Below, piece by piece: positions 47,992 through 57,594 of a stretch of 64,000 nt of DNA. Every line of letters begins with the position of its first letter. Positions within the stretch are counted from its first letter, which is position 1. The stretch lies in NCBI RefSeq assembly GCF_031453555.1, contig NZ_JAVIZM010000001.1, positions 564,001 through 628,000 on the forward strand. Direction: 5' to 3'. The DNA comes from Bacillus sp. SLBN-46. Its GTDB lineage: Bacteria > Bacillota > Bacilli > Bacillales > Cytobacillaceae. Both the position numbers and the translations under genes were made by a program. Below the pieces are notes generated by a model that had not been told where the DNA came from, did no database searches, and saw only the letters and a list, made by a program, of their open reading frames with translations.

Positions 47992-49473
47992 TTGCAGCGG
48001 AAATTTTGGATGAATCTATGTATTTCATTGGGTGTTATCTCTCAAGCTATTTTTCCAAATCTAGCTTTTGCAGAAACAAGAATAAGTGCAAATGAACAGC
48101 AACAAATTCAACTGTTGGAAAAAATAACAAATCAGACGACGGTGATTAAAGGGATTACAATCCCAAATGCCACTGTTACAGTGAAAAATAAGGAAATCCT
48201 CCTTGGTTCCAATCAAACGGATAGCGAGGGGAAGTTTGAGATAGGTGTAGAAAGGCAGCCGGCAAACAGCCTCCTGACAATTAGTGTTGATGATGGGATT
48301 CATACATATGCAATGGAAATAACGGTAGCCACTACCGGCTGGGTTCAGGAAGCTGGTGTATGGTATTTCTTTGGTCCAAATGGTGAAAAGCAAACCGGTT
48401 GGATCAACGATAACGGTACTCGCTATTATTTAAATTCAACGGGTGCCATGCAAACGGGTTGGTTATTGGAGAATGACAAGTGGTATTTTCTAAAAAGTTC
48501 AGGCGCGATGGCCACCGGTTGGGCGTATGACAGTGGTAAATGGTATTTGCTTGCACAAAGCGGACAAATGCAGACAGGCTGGCAGTTTGACGCTGGGGCA
48601 TGGTATTATTTGGCTGGTTCTGGTCAAATGGTATCCGGCTGGCTGAAGGACAATAACCGCTGGTATTATTTAGCGGGTAATGGTGCGATGAAAAAAGGCT
48701 GGGTCTATACTGGCGGCAAATGGTACTACCTTGGTTCAAGTGGAGCGATGGCGACGGGTTGGCTTTATGATGGTGGAAAGTGGTACTATCTCAATACAGA
48801 TGGTTCTATGAAACAATCTAGCTGGATTCAAAGTGGTAAAGACCGTTTCTATCTAGGGACAGGCGGTTCAGTTTCCTCGGTTGTGCTCGATGTTCCTCTT
48901 GTTGCACAAATGCCGGAATTGCCACGCGGCTGTGAGGTTACGTCGCTGGCAATGATGTTGATGGATGCGGGAAAAAACGTGTCTAAAATGACGTTGGCGT
49001 CTCAAGTGCGAAAGGACCCGACGCCTTATTCGAAAACAAATGGACAAGTGTACTTCGGCAATCCGTATTCAGGATTTGTTGGTGATATGTACACCTTTAG
49101 CAAGCCAGGTCTCGCTGTTTATCACGGACCAATTGCTGATTTGGCGGAACAATATTTGCCAGAACGCGTCGTTGATTTAACTGGTTCCAATTTTGAAGAG
49201 ATTTATAAGCATTTAAATAACGGAAAATCGGTGTGGGTCATCAATAATGTGTATTTTGATACTGTTCCATCACAGAATTGGCAAACGTGGAATACACCTA
49301 CCGGAAAAGTATCCATTACCTATAAGGAACACAGCGTTCTTGTGACAGGCTATGACAGCCAATATATCTATTTCAATGACCCATTATCTGTAACCAAGAA
49401 CCGCAAGGCAACGATCAGCGCCTTCAAACGCGGCTGGGTGCAAATGGGCAAACAAGCCATCACCTTTCGGTAA
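47992..49473 (+). CDS. Secreted protein with cell-wall-binding repeats and C39-like peptidase domain
   Basis: A 493-residue exported protein. A signal peptide ends near AFA at 25-27. An Ig-like/carboxypeptidase-regulatory type beta domain spans about 50-113. Nine repeats of exactly 20 residues from 116 to about 295 (pattern GW..d.gkWYYL..sGaM.t) belong to the choline/cell-wall-binding repeat family. The C-terminal C39-like domain has Cys314 (PRGCEVTSLAM), His447 (KEHSVLVTGYD) and Asn462-Asp463 (YFNDPLS). It is probably a wall-attached cysteine peptidase or amidase; the substrate is unknown. It uses a TTG start with GAGGAGGGG ahead. B. subtilis has no such gene between ywlD and ywlE, so it is an insertion here. 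Confidence 0.88.
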   Translation: MQRKFWMNLCISLGVISQAIFPNLAFAETRISANEQQQIQLLEKITNQTTVIKGITIPNATVTVKNKEILLGSNQTDSEGKFEIGVERQPANSLLTISVDDGIHTYAMEITVATTGWVQEAGVWYFFGPNGEKQTGWINDNGTRYYLNSTGAMQTGWLLENDKWYFLKSSGAMATGWAYDSGKWYLLAQSGQMQTGWQFDAGAWYYLAGSGQMVSGWLKDNNRWYYLAGNGAMKKGWVYTGGKWYYLGSSGAMATGWLYDGGKWYYLNTDGSMKQSSWIQSGKDRFYLGTGGSVSSVVLDVPLVAQMPELPRGCEVTSLAMMLMDAGKNVSKMTLASQVRKDPTPYSKTNGQVYFGNPYSGFVGDMYTFSKPGLAVYHGPIADLAEQYLPERVVDLTGSNFEEIYKHLNNGKSVWVINNVYFDTVPSQNWQTWNTPTGKVSITYKEHSVLVTGYDSQYIYFNDPLSVTKNRKATISAFKRGWVQMGKQAITFR

Positions 49474-49478
49474 GTAAG

Positions 49479-49506
49479 TTGGAAACTTGGTAAAATGTTT
49501 TATAAT
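49479..49506 (+). promoter_or_regulatory. Sigma-A promoter of ywlE
   Basis: TTGGAA (49479-49484), a 16-base spacer and TATAAT (49501-49506), 22 bases before the start codon. The -35 overlaps the preceding intergenic junction. Confidence 0.65.
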
Positions 49507-49527
49507 AGAGGAAAGGGGGAAGACACA

Positions 49528-49968
49528 TTGCAGCGCATTTTGTTTGTTTGTACGGGAAATACATGCAGAAGTCCTATGGCCGAAGCTATTTTGAAAAGCA
49601 AGAGCCTCCCTGGGATGGAAGTCAAATCGGCTGGCATATATGCGGCCACCGGCAGTGAGGCATCCTCACATGCAAAAACGGTGCTCGGCAACAACGCCAT
49701 TCCGCATAACCACCGATCGAGTTTGTTGACCACAGCAGAGGTGGAATGGGCTGATCTGATTTTAACGATGACCTCCTCCCATAAGTATGCGATTCAGCAG
49801 CAATATCCGAATGCCATTATGAAGGTGTTTACTTTAAAAGAATTCACCGGAGAAAAGTTTAACCACGATGTTGTCGACCCATACGGCGGAAACTTGCCAA
49901 TCTATGAAGAAACATTTCGTGAGCTCGACCAACTCATTGACAAAGCAATTGAAAAATTAAAACCTTAG
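49528..49968 (+). CDS. ywlE: Protein-arginine phosphatase YwlE
   Basis: A low-molecular-weight phosphatase (146 residues) with the CX5R loop at Cys8-Arg14 (VCTGNTCRSPMAEA) and the general-acid Asp in VVDPYGG near 118. Thr12 in the loop is the residue that in B. subtilis YwlE confers phosphoarginine specificity, so it should reverse McsB arginine phosphorylation that marks proteins for ClpCP. The TTG at 49528 with AAAGGGGG at 8 bases is the best start; earlier in-frame codons would lie in the promoter. Confidence 0.92.
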   Translation: MQRILFVCTGNTCRSPMAEAILKSKSLPGMEVKSAGIYAATGSEASSHAKTVLGNNAIPHNHRSSLLTTAEVEWADLILTMTSSHKYAIQQQYPNAIMKVFTLKEFTGEKFNHDVVDPYGGNLPIYEETFRELDQLIDKAIEKLKP

Positions 49969-49974
49969 TTGTGG

Positions 49975-50012
49975 CAAAGGGCTCTCTTTTTTAAGAGAGC
50001 CCTTTATATTTC
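49975..50012 (+). terminator. ywlE terminator
   Basis: AAAGGGCTCTC pairs with GAGAGCCCTTT around TTTTTTAA, followed by ATATTT. Confidence 0.85.
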
Positions 50013-50068
50013 TGGTGCAGTATGTCAAAATTAATAGAAGGAATAGGTTAAAATAGGGGGATTTTAAG

Positions 50069-50515
50069 ATGAAAGTAGCATTAGCATCAGATCATGGCGG
50101 AGTCAATATTCGCAAGGAAATCGCCAGCTTGCTTGAGGAATTAAAGATTGAATACGTTGATTTTGGCTGTGATTGCGAAACATCTGTCGACTACCCGGAT
50201 TATGCCCTGCCTGTGGCAGAAAAGGTTGCAAGCGGTGAGTTTGACCGCGGTATTTTGATTTGCGGAACAGGTATTGGTATGAGCATTGCTGCAAACAAAG
50301 TAAAGGGCATCCGTTGTGCACTTGTACATGACACCTTCAGTGCAAAAGCGACACGAGCACATAATGATACAAACATGCTTGCCATGGGCGAACGCGTCAT
50401 CGGGCCGGGACTTGCACGCGATATTGCTGAAATCTGGTTGACTGGTGAGTTTGAAGGCGGCCGTCACTCCAATCGAGTAGGCAAAATTACGGAATACGAA
50501 AATAAGCAGGCGTAA
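50069..50515 (+). CDS. rpiB: Ribose-5-phosphate isomerase B
   Basis: A 148-residue RpiB/LacAB-family isomerase interconverting ribose 5-phosphate and ribulose 5-phosphate. The active-site elements are ASDHGGVNIRKEI at the N-terminus, the anion-hole loop ILICGTGIGMSIAANK near residue 70, and HNDTNMLAMGERVIG near 100. AGGGGG precedes the ATG. It matches B. subtilis ywlF in position. In small-sugar catabolic contexts the family can act on other sugars, but here it is a housekeeping neighbour. Confidence 0.93.
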   Translation: MKVALASDHGGVNIRKEIASLLEELKIEYVDFGCDCETSVDYPDYALPVAEKVASGEFDRGILICGTGIGMSIAANKVKGIRCALVHDTFSAKATRAHNDTNMLAMGERVIGPGLARDIAEIWLTGEFEGGRHSNRVGKITEYENKQA

Positions 50516-50609
50516 ATAATAGGCAGTGCTTGAGTGGGGCGTAGTTTTGCGCTTAAAAGCAAGGTGGCTTTAAAAGACTTATACTTTCTAAAAAGAAAGG
50601 TCGGGTCCA

Positions 50610-51176
50610 ATGATTCAGGAATGGGAAAAACAATTGGAAGCAATAGTTACAGACTTCAAGGAACAGGCTTCATTTAAGCCTGGGCAGTTGTTGGTAATTG
50701 GCTGCAGCACAAGCGAAGTGATCGGAGAGAGAATCGGTACCTCTGGAACCCTTGAAGTAGCCGAAATGATTTTTCGTCAATTAAAAAAATTGCAGTCTGA
50801 AACAGGCATTCAATTCGCGTTCCAATGCTGTGAACACCTGAACAGGGCGTTGGTTGTAGAACGGTCCGTCGCCGAACAGCGCGGATTCGATGAGGTTTCC
50901 GTGGTTCCAGTCCGCAAAGCGGGCGGTGCAATGGCTACCTATGCGTTCGAGCAGCTTGACGATGCGGTGGTAGTGGAATTCGTGAAGGCGGATGCGGGTA
51001 TGGACATTGGCCATACGCTGATTGGCATGCATATGAAACATGTGGCTGTGCCGGTGAGGGTAACTCAGAAACATGTCGGCCATGCGTATGTAACACTAGC
51101 GAAAACGAGGCCAAAGCTCATTGGCGGCGCCAGAGCAGTATACGAACGGACGAATGCGAACGAAAGCTGTTCATAA
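50610..51176 (+). CDS. ywlG: TIGR01440 family protein YwlG
   Basis: A 188-residue conserved Firmicutes protein of unknown function, in the ywlF-ywlG-glyA order of B. subtilis. Recognisable segments are [18 protein letters not shown] near residue 30, [14 protein letters not shown] near 72, and [19 protein letters not shown] near 130. Conserved Cys and His suggest a possible metal site, which is inference. AAAGG precedes the ATG at 50610. Confidence 0.85.
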   Translation: MIQEWEKQLEAIVTDFKEQASFKPGQLLVIGCSTSEVIGERIGTSGTLEVAEMIFRQLKKLQSETGIQFAFQCCEHLNRALVVERSVAEQRGFDEVSVVPVRKAGGAMATYAFEQLDDAVVVEFVKADAGMDIGHTLIGMHMKHVAVPVRVTQKHVGHAYVTLAKTRPKLIGGARAVYERTNANESCS

Positions 51177-51246
51177 AGGCTTCTGTTAGCGAGGTCCGGA
51201 CAACAGGTCCTATTTACCGTCCGAGTAGGAGATTTTTAAAAAAATT

Positions 51247-51262
51247 TTGAGCAAGCGCTCAA
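51247..51262. promoter_or_regulatory. Palindrome upstream of the glyA promoter
   Basis: TTGAGC-AAGC-GCTCAA is a perfect 6-4-6 inverted repeat 18 bases before the -35 of the glyA promoter. It could be an operator. It does not match the PurR box, although B. subtilis glyA is PurR-controlled. Confidence 0.45.
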
Positions 51263-51279
51263 CTTTCCAGACTTTATTT

Positions 51280-51307
51280 TTTACATAGAGAAAAAACGTG
51301 TTAAAAT
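51280..51307 (+). promoter_or_regulatory. Sigma-A promoter of glyA
   Basis: TTTACA (51280-51285), a 16-base spacer and TAAAAT (51302-51307). Confidence 0.7.
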
Positions 51308-51363
51308 AAATAAGGAATTTTCAAATTTTTTACGCTTGCATACATAAAAGGGGGAGAAATATC

Positions 51364-52605
51364 ATGAAGCATTTGTCTCAAGCCGACGAACAGGTTTTTC
51401 AAGCGATCCAACAAGAATTAGGTCGTCAGCGGTCTAAAATCGAATTAATTGCCTCAGAAAACTTTGTAAGTGAAGCAGTCATGGAAGCACAAGGTTCCGT
51501 TCTAACCAATAAGTACGCAGAAGGCTACCCAGGCCGTCGCTATTATGGTGGCTGTGAGTATGTCGATGTTGTGGAAGATTTAGCCCGTGAACGTGCGAAA
51601 GAAATCTTCGGAGCGGAATATGTAAACGTGCAGCCTCACTCTGGTGCACAGGCCAATATGGCGGTTTACTTCACCGTTCTTGAGCAGGGCGATACAGTGC
51701 TTGGCATGAATTTATCCCACGGCGGTCACTTAACACACGGCAGCCCAGTCAATTTCAGTGGTATTCAATATAACTTCGTGGAATATGGTGTTGATGAAGT
51801 GACACACCGTATCAATTACGAAGATGTTCGTGCAAAAGCACTTGAACATAAGCCAAAGATGATTGTGGCGGGTGCAAGTGCTTATCCACGTGAAATCGAT
51901 TTTGCGAAGTTCCGTGAGATTGCCGACGAAGTGGGCGCCTACCTCATGGTTGATATGGCTCACATTGCTGGTCTTGTTGCAGCAGGCTTGCATCCAAATC
52001 CAGTGCCATACGCAGATTTTGTAACGACAACTACTCACAAGACATTGCGTGGTCCACGCGGCGGAATGATTCTTTGCAAAGAGGAATTTGGCAAGAAGAT
52101 TGATAAGTCGATTTTCCCTGGCATTCAAGGCGGTCCGCTTATGCATGTAATTGCGGCGAAGGCTGTTGCTTTCGGTGAAGCACTGCAGGACAGCTTTAAA
52201 GAATATGCTGGCAACATCATTGCCAATGCGAAGCGCTTAGCGGATAGCTTACAAAAAGAAGGCTTGAAGTTAGTGTCTGGTGGTACGGATAACCATTTAT
52301 TATTGGTGGATGTACAGTCGCTTAACTTAACTGGTAAGGTAGCTGAAAAAGTACTTGATGAAATCGGTATTACCGTTAATAAAAACACGATTCCATTTGA
52401 TCCACAAAGTCCATTCGTAACGAGTGGTATCCGCATCGGTACGGCAGCGGTAACGAGCCGAGGCTTTGGTCCAGAGGATATGGACGAAATTGCGTCCATC
52501 ATCGCCTTCACTTTGAAAAACCATGAAGATGAAGCGAAACTAGAAGAAGCACGCGGGCTTGTTGAAGCCTTAACAAGTAAATTTACACTCTATCCAGAAT
52601 ACTAA
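51364..52605 (+). CDS. glyA: Serine hydroxymethyltransferase
   Basis: GlyA (413 residues) interconverts serine and glycine with tetrahydrofolate, feeding one-carbon units to purine and thymidylate synthesis. The PLP-binding Lys is in [14 protein letters not shown] near residue 226. Other family segments are the N-terminal [33 protein letters not shown], and [18 protein letters not shown] precedes the ATG. It is followed by a strong terminator before upp. Confidence 0.97.
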   Translation: MKHLSQADEQVFQAIQQELGRQRSKIELIASENFVSEAVMEAQGSVLTNKYAEGYPGRRYYGGCEYVDVVEDLARERAKEIFGAEYVNVQPHSGAQANMAVYFTVLEQGDTVLGMNLSHGGHLTHGSPVNFSGIQYNFVEYGVDEVTHRINYEDVRAKALEHKPKMIVAGASAYPREIDFAKFREIADEVGAYLMVDMAHIAGLVAAGLHPNPVPYADFVTTTTHKTLRGPRGGMILCKEEFGKKIDKSIFPGIQGGPLMHVIAAKAVAFGEALQDSFKEYAGNIIANAKRLADSLQKEGLKLVSGGTDNHLLLVDVQSLNLTGKVAEKVLDEIGITVNKNTIPFDPQSPFVTSGIRIGTAAVTSRGFGPEDMDEIASIIAFTLKNHEDEAKLEEARGLVEALTSKFTLYPEY

Positions 52606-52613
52606 ACATCACA

Positions 52614-52649
52614 GAATCGGCCTACATTTTATTGAGGCCGATTTTTTTC
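52614..52649 (+). terminator. glyA terminator
   Basis: AATCGGCCT pairs with AGGCCGATT around an 11-base loop, followed by seven T. Confidence 0.92.
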
Positions 52650-52705
52650 TGGTTAGAAGGTTTTTTTCGAAAAATTCCTACTACTAAAAGTAACCGTTTT
52701 CCTAT

Positions 52706-52734
52706 TTGCTCATTGCACTTTTTTTCTGTAAAAT
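52706..52734 (+). promoter_or_regulatory. Sigma-A promoter of upp
   Basis: TTGCTC (52706-52711), a 17-base spacer and TAAAAT (52729-52734). Confidence 0.65.
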
Positions 52735-52762
52735 GAGACGGAGTATTTGATAAATTTTATAA

Positions 52763-53407
<645 letters not shown>

Positions 53408-53421
53408 GGATAATTGGGGAA

Positions 53422-53455
53422 AAGCCGAGTGTTGGTGCTCGGCTTTTTTTTAATT
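53422..53455 (+). terminator. upp terminator
   Basis: AAAGCCGAG pairs with CTCGGCTTT around an 8-base loop, followed by eight T. Confidence 0.93.
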
Positions 53456-53469
53456 GGTTTTTTGGGGTT

Positions 53470-53612
53470 GGATTTGGTTATATTTGGAAAAATATCCAAT
53501 GCACGCAAAAAATGAGCCAATGTTGTCTGAAAATGAGCCAGTCTTCCGGAAAAATCAGCCAATCATAGGAAAAAATGAGCCAATCAACCCGAAAAATGAG
53601 CCAATCACAAAA
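53470..53612. repeat. 21-bp periodic array D, core AAAATGAGCCAATC
   Basis: Cores start at 53493 (TATCCAAT), 53514, 53535, 53556, 53577 and 53598, each exactly 21 bases apart. It shares TTGGAAAAATATCCAATG and the core with array C at 31996-32126, and like it begins just after the terminator of a pyrimidine gene. With the following AT-rich 160 bases it fills the 368-base gap to the next gene; nothing else is recognised there. Confidence 0.93.
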
Positions 53613-53775
53613 ATGACCACCCGATTATCCAAGAAATTGTGTTTACAAACTCCGAATTCCTCCTAAAAACCCACCTTAAATCATCGTTCACAAAATCTAC
53701 CTACAAAAAATAAAGGATTCTTAGGCTTTTCATTAGAAAAAGGTAACTGTTAAAAAACAAAAAGGAGGAAAATTC

Positions 53776-54789
53776 ATGATTTTAAAGGAAAGACCTGTTC
53801 CGATTCAGCTTTTACAGCGGGAGGCACTACTAAGGAGGGTGGACAAAAGTTTTTACCGCTACAAGGAGATTGAAAAGGACTTAATTAATTGGAAAACGGG
53901 CTATTCGGGTGAAAAAAATACAGACTATTACTTATCCTATTTACCGGAAGAACAGTTTGGCATTATAAATGATCTCCGGCTGAAAAACCAAAATACATTC
54001 CAAATGGACACGGTCCTGGTCTCTCTTATGTTTGGCTTAATTCTTGAAATAAAGAACATAGCTGGGACGCTATTCTTCGATCAATACACTAACAGTGTTA
54101 CAAGGATCTATAAGGACATCGAAGAAGGCATTACTAATCCTCTCATTCAAGCAAAGCGGCACCGAAATCAATTGCTTCTATGGATGATAAAACATAAGCT
54201 CCCACCAATCCCCCTTGAATATTTAGTAGTAATCAGCAGAAACTCCACCGTTTTAAAAACAAATCCAGGTAATGAACATATTTTTAAAAATATTATTTAT
54301 GCAGAGTGTTTAGAGGAGAAAATCAGTCAGCTTGCAACGAAATACCAAGCACCTATCCTAAAAAGCAAAACCTACAATAAACTGACACAGCTTCTGTTAT
54401 CAGAACATATCCCCGCATATCCTGAAATTCTGAGAATGTATGGTATTATCCGAAATGAGATTGTCCCTGGTGTTCAATGCCCAACCTGCAAAAGGATACC
54501 GATGTTGAGAGTGTCAGCATCATGGTATTGCTCCTATTGCAAGACCTACTCTAAAGATGCACACTTCCCAGCGGTAAGAGATTATTTCCTTCTATCAAAT
54601 GAAAAAATGACTTTAAAACAGTTTCAGGAATTTTTATTAATCGATAAACGCGGAGTAGCTAAGGGGTTACTTCACACACTACATCTTCAGGTCTCTGGCA
54701 GCGGAAGAACCACTCAATACTATCTTCCTCCCGACTGCATACTTTCCCCGCTAAATGAAAACGATAGGAAAAAAGGGGATTTTCACTGA
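53776..54789 (+). CDS. NERD-domain protein with C-terminal zinc ribbon
   Basis: A 337-residue protein with a NERD (nuclease-related) domain at about 35-160. The motif GYSGEKNTDYYL is at 42-53, the Asp78 strand is QMDTVLVS, and the ELK-type core LEIKN places Glu91 and Lys93, together a PD-(D/E)XK-like site. A zinc ribbon follows at 235-255 (CPTCK...CSYC), then a helical C-terminus. It may cleave or bind DNA or RNA; the biological role is unknown. A strong AAAGGAGG precedes the ATG. The stop overlaps the start of the S8 protease gene by one base, implying coupling. Composition is AT-richer than the following gene. Confidence 0.82.
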   Translation: MILKERPVPIQLLQREALLRRVDKSFYRYKEIEKDLINWKTGYSGEKNTDYYLSYLPEEQFGIINDLRLKNQNTFQMDTVLVSLMFGLILEIKNIAGTLFFDQYTNSVTRIYKDIEEGITNPLIQAKRHRNQLLLWMIKHKLPPIPLEYLVVISRNSTVLKTNPGNEHIFKNIIYAECLEEKISQLATKYQAPILKSKTYNKLTQLLLSEHIPAYPEILRMYGIIRNEIVPGVQCPTCKRIPMLRVSASWYCSYCKTYSKDAHFPAVRDYFLLSNEKMTLKQFQEFLLIDKRGVAKGLLHTLHLQVSGSGRTTQYYLPPDCILSPLNENDRKKGDFH

Positions 54790-57011
54790 TGAAATTCATA
54801 CTTGCTTTGCTCCTTGCCTTTCAAACTCCAAGAATTCTTATTCATCCTCCTATTCCAAAACCTACAAATGAACAAACCGTAGCGATTATCCTTTTGGACC
54901 GGCCTCAGTCGGAGCAGGAAATCGCGCAACTCATCCGTCCGTACAGAGATATCAAGCTAAGACGAATCTTTAAAGAGGCAATTGACGGATTTTCGGTTCA
55001 AGGTCCCGCCGAAACTATCGCCAAACTCACAAACCAACAGCATATAATGAATGTCTCACAGGTGACCCAGTATCAGGTAGAAACCGAGGAAAGTGTCAAA
55101 ATAATTGGCGGAGAAGAGGTCCGTAGCTATTTTGACGCAAAAGACGAGCGCCTTACCGGGAAAGGGGTGACGGTTGGGGTCATTGATACGGGTGTCGATT
55201 ATACGCATCCCGACCTGCAGCGCAACTACGCCGGCGGGCATGACCTCGTTGACAATGACCGCGATCCGATGGAAACCCTCGCTATCGGGAAAGCAACTAT
55301 CCATGGCACCCATGTCGCGGGAATCATTGCGGCTAATGGAAAAATTAAGGGCGTGGCGCCGGAGGCGAAAATTGTGGCGTACCGGGCACTTGGGCCAGGA
55401 GGCGGCGGGACGACCGAACAGGTGCTGGCGGCCATTGATCAGGCAATTAAAGACAAAGTCGATATTATGAATCTATCGCTCGGGAACGATATCAATGGGC
55501 CGGACCTTCCGATTAGTATGGCACTCAACCGCGCGGTGGACAAAGGGATTGTGGCAGTGGCCGCTTCCGGAAATTCTGGACCGAATGTGTGGACGGTTGG
55601 TTCACCGGGAACGGCGGCCAAAGCGATTTCAGTCGGAGCCTCTACACCCACGATGGAAATACCTTTCTTATTAATAGAAGGAAGCCGGAATAAATATCGA
55701 ATTCAGCCGATGGAGGGCTCAGCTAAATGGGCGTTAGACCGGTCAGTTGATCTGGTGGATGGCGGCATCGGCAGGAAAGAGGAATTAAGGAATGTTCAAG
55801 GAAAAATCGTCCTGATGAAGCGGGGGACGCTGACCTTTACTGAGAAAGCAGAAAATGCCCGCGCAGCGGGAGCCAGGGCGGTGTTGATCTACAATAATAT
55901 GAGCGGAAGCTTCATTGGGAATTTGGAATCTCCGCTGACCCTACCAGTGGGTTCACTATCGAAGGGTGACGGAGTTATTTTACAAAAAGAAATAAAGAAA
56001 CAGCGTGTGGCGGCGAGAATCTCGGTGGTAGAGGAGCGGGACCGGTTGGCAGACTTTAGCTCGAGGGGGCCGGTGACGGGAACGTGGGAAATTAAGCCGG
56101 ACATTGTTGCACCGGGGGTAGCCATTAATTCGACGATTCCAGGCGGCTATTTGTCTTTGCAGGGTACGAGTATGGCGGCACCGCATGTGGCCGGGGCCTG
56201 TGCGTTAATTAAGCAGGCGCACCCGGACTGGACGCCGGTGCAAATTAAAGCAGCGTTGATGAACACGGCAAAACCGCTTGTGAAGAGGGAGCGCGGACAA
56301 ATGAGGTCTACTGCTGATGAGAGTCTTGGGTTTTACCGAACGTACGAACAGGGGGCCGGCCGCATTCAAGTAGATGAAGCGATTAAGGCGACCTCGCTTG
56401 TTTCGCCGAGCAGTATGAGGTTTGGGAAATATAGTGACGATCATGATGTACATCAGGCCACACTGCATGTGGAAAATAGGAGTTCGGAAACGCAGCGGTA
56501 TTCCTTTTCGATTCCGCAGAGGATGGAGGGGCTGAGCTGGAGGTTCCCGCTGTCGTTCACGCTTGGGCCGAAGGAGTCGAAAGAGGTGACGGTTGAGTTA
56601 ATGGTCGACCCGAAAGTGTTTTTGCGAAAAGTACATGACGGTTATATTCAAATGCAGGCCGGTTCATCGACGATTCACATTCCGTATTTGTATGTACTAG
56701 AGGAGCCGGGATACCCACGGGTGATGGGATTTGATTTTGGTGAAAGCGATCATCGTGGACAGTATCGGTATGAGGTGTATTTACCTGGCGGCGCAGAGGA
56801 GTTTGGAATTGCCCTGTTTAACCCAGAGGATTACCGATTTGTTGGCTTTTTGGATACGAAGACAAATGTGAAAAAAGGGTTAACCCGGAAAGTGATTCAG
56901 GCTGATCAGCTGCCGGAAGATGGGACGTACCTCGTGAAGGTGTTTGCTAAAAAGGCTGGGAAGGAAGATTTTATCGAGCGGATGATCGTCATCGAGAGGG
57001 AAAAAGAGTAA
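54789..57011 (+). CDS. Subtilisin-like S8 serine protease, Vpr-like
   Basis: A 740-residue secreted protease. A short hydrophobic N-terminus (residues 2-12) without an obvious cleavage site is followed by an I9-type propeptide (about 30-97). The S8 catalytic domain has Asp133 (VIDTGVDYTHPDL), His172 (HGTHVAGII) and Ser461 (GTSMAAPHVAG). A PA domain is inserted at about 330-400 (GKIVLMKRGTLTFTEKAENA). A C-terminal beta region resembling fibronectin type III follows. No wall anchor is seen. It overlaps the NERD gene by one base. GC-richer codon choice than that partner suggests different histories. Confidence 0.88.
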   Translation: MKFILALLLAFQTPRILIHPPIPKPTNEQTVAIILLDRPQSEQEIAQLIRPYRDIKLRRIFKEAIDGFSVQGPAETIAKLTNQQHIMNVSQVTQYQVETEESVKIIGGEEVRSYFDAKDERLTGKGVTVGVIDTGVDYTHPDLQRNYAGGHDLVDNDRDPMETLAIGKATIHGTHVAGIIAANGKIKGVAPEAKIVAYRALGPGGGGTTEQVLAAIDQAIKDKVDIMNLSLGNDINGPDLPISMALNRAVDKGIVAVAASGNSGPNVWTVGSPGTAAKAISVGASTPTMEIPFLLIEGSRNKYRIQPMEGSAKWALDRSVDLVDGGIGRKEELRNVQGKIVLMKRGTLTFTEKAENARAAGARAVLIYNNMSGSFIGNLESPLTLPVGSLSKGDGVILQKEIKKQRVAARISVVEERDRLADFSSRGPVTGTWEIKPDIVAPGVAINSTIPGGYLSLQGTSMAAPHVAGACALIKQAHPDWTPVQIKAALMNTAKPLVKRERGQMRSTADESLGFYRTYEQGAGRIQVDEAIKATSLVSPSSMRFGKYSDDHDVHQATLHVENRSSETQRYSFSIPQRMEGLSWRFPLSFTLGPKESKEVTVELMVDPKVFLRKVHDGYIQMQAGSSTIHIPYLYVLEEPGYPRVMGFDFGESDHRGQYRYEVYLPGGAEEFGIALFNPEDYRFVGFLDTKTNVKKGLTRKVIQADQLPEDGTYLVKVFAKKAGKEDFIERMIVIEREKE

Positions 57012-57026
57012 AATGTGCGAGTGAAT

Positions 57027-57055
57027 GGGCAAGCCAAAATCCGGACGGCTTGTCC
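57027..57055. other. Hairpin after the S8 protease gene
   Basis: GGGCAAGCC pairs with GGCTTGTCC around an 11-base loop; no T tract follows. The 356-base gap to atpZ holds this hairpin and the atp promoter. Confidence 0.55.
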
Positions 57056-57217
57056 ACCCCGTTAATCACGGATATCCGCCTCCTGTGACAATGTTCACAA
57101 AATAGACACAAAATGGTCAAAAAAAGTTTAAAAAATCCACTACAATAATAGAGTAAATTAAAATTTGATGAGAGAAAAATCTTGGGAAATTGTTTGTGGA
57201 ATAATTCACTAAATTCA

Positions 57218-57246
57218 TTGACTTTAAAAGTTGCCTATTGTATGCT
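57218..57246 (+). promoter_or_regulatory. ATP synthase operon promoter
   Basis: TTGACT (57218-57223), a 17-base spacer and TATGCT (57241-57246) give a leader of about 115 bases before atpZ. Confidence 0.82.
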
Positions 57247-57367
57247 AACAAAGGGTGTAAAATGATAGGGTTTTCATCGGATTAATAGACTATTTTCCAC
57301 GGTGTTTCCCGCCTGTTTGCATACTATTATCCGGTTCACATTCTCTTATAGTGAGGATGCGATAAGC

Positions 57368-57592
57368 ATGCGACAAAACAACCGCAATCCATTACAAGCT
57401 ATGGCTTTAATGTCCGCGATCGTCTCCCAGTTAATCGGTTCCATTCTAATAGGTATTTTCTCAGGCAGATGGCTGGATCGGCATTGGGGTACCGAACCAA
57501 TTTTCTTAATAGTTGGACTGCTTTTAGGACTTGCAGCAGGCACCTATTCCATGCTTCTTTCAATCCGTCATTTCTATTCAGGAGATAAATAA
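57368..57592 (+). CDS. atpZ: AtpZ/AtpI-type small membrane protein
   Basis: A 74-residue protein with two membrane helices (about 12-34 and 43-66) of the ATPase_gene1 family, the first gene of many Bacillus atp operons. The GRWLDRHWGTEP loop between helices is typical. AtpZ, with AtpI, has been linked to c-ring assembly or cation handling in alkaliphilic Bacillus. I start at the ATG at 57368, where GAGG lies 11 bases upstream; an in-frame GTG at 57302 has no site. It is followed by atpI after two bases. Confidence 0.82.
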   Translation: MRQNNRNPLQAMALMSAIVSQLIGSILIGIFSGRWLDRHWGTEPIFLIVGLLLGLAAGTYSMLLSIRHFYSGDK

Positions 57593-57594
57593 CT

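Noticed and set aside
51177..51246. PurR box before glyA
   Set aside because: CGGACA and GTCCG stretches are present but do not match the PurR consensus CCGAAC with its expected spacing.
53454..53666. Plus-strand frame with Asn-Glu-Pro heptads over array D, and its counterpart over array C at 31980-32201
   Set aside because: A 21-bp repeat keeps any frame open by arithmetic; no ribosome site lies before either, and core changes are not at third codon positions. Treated as repeat DNA.
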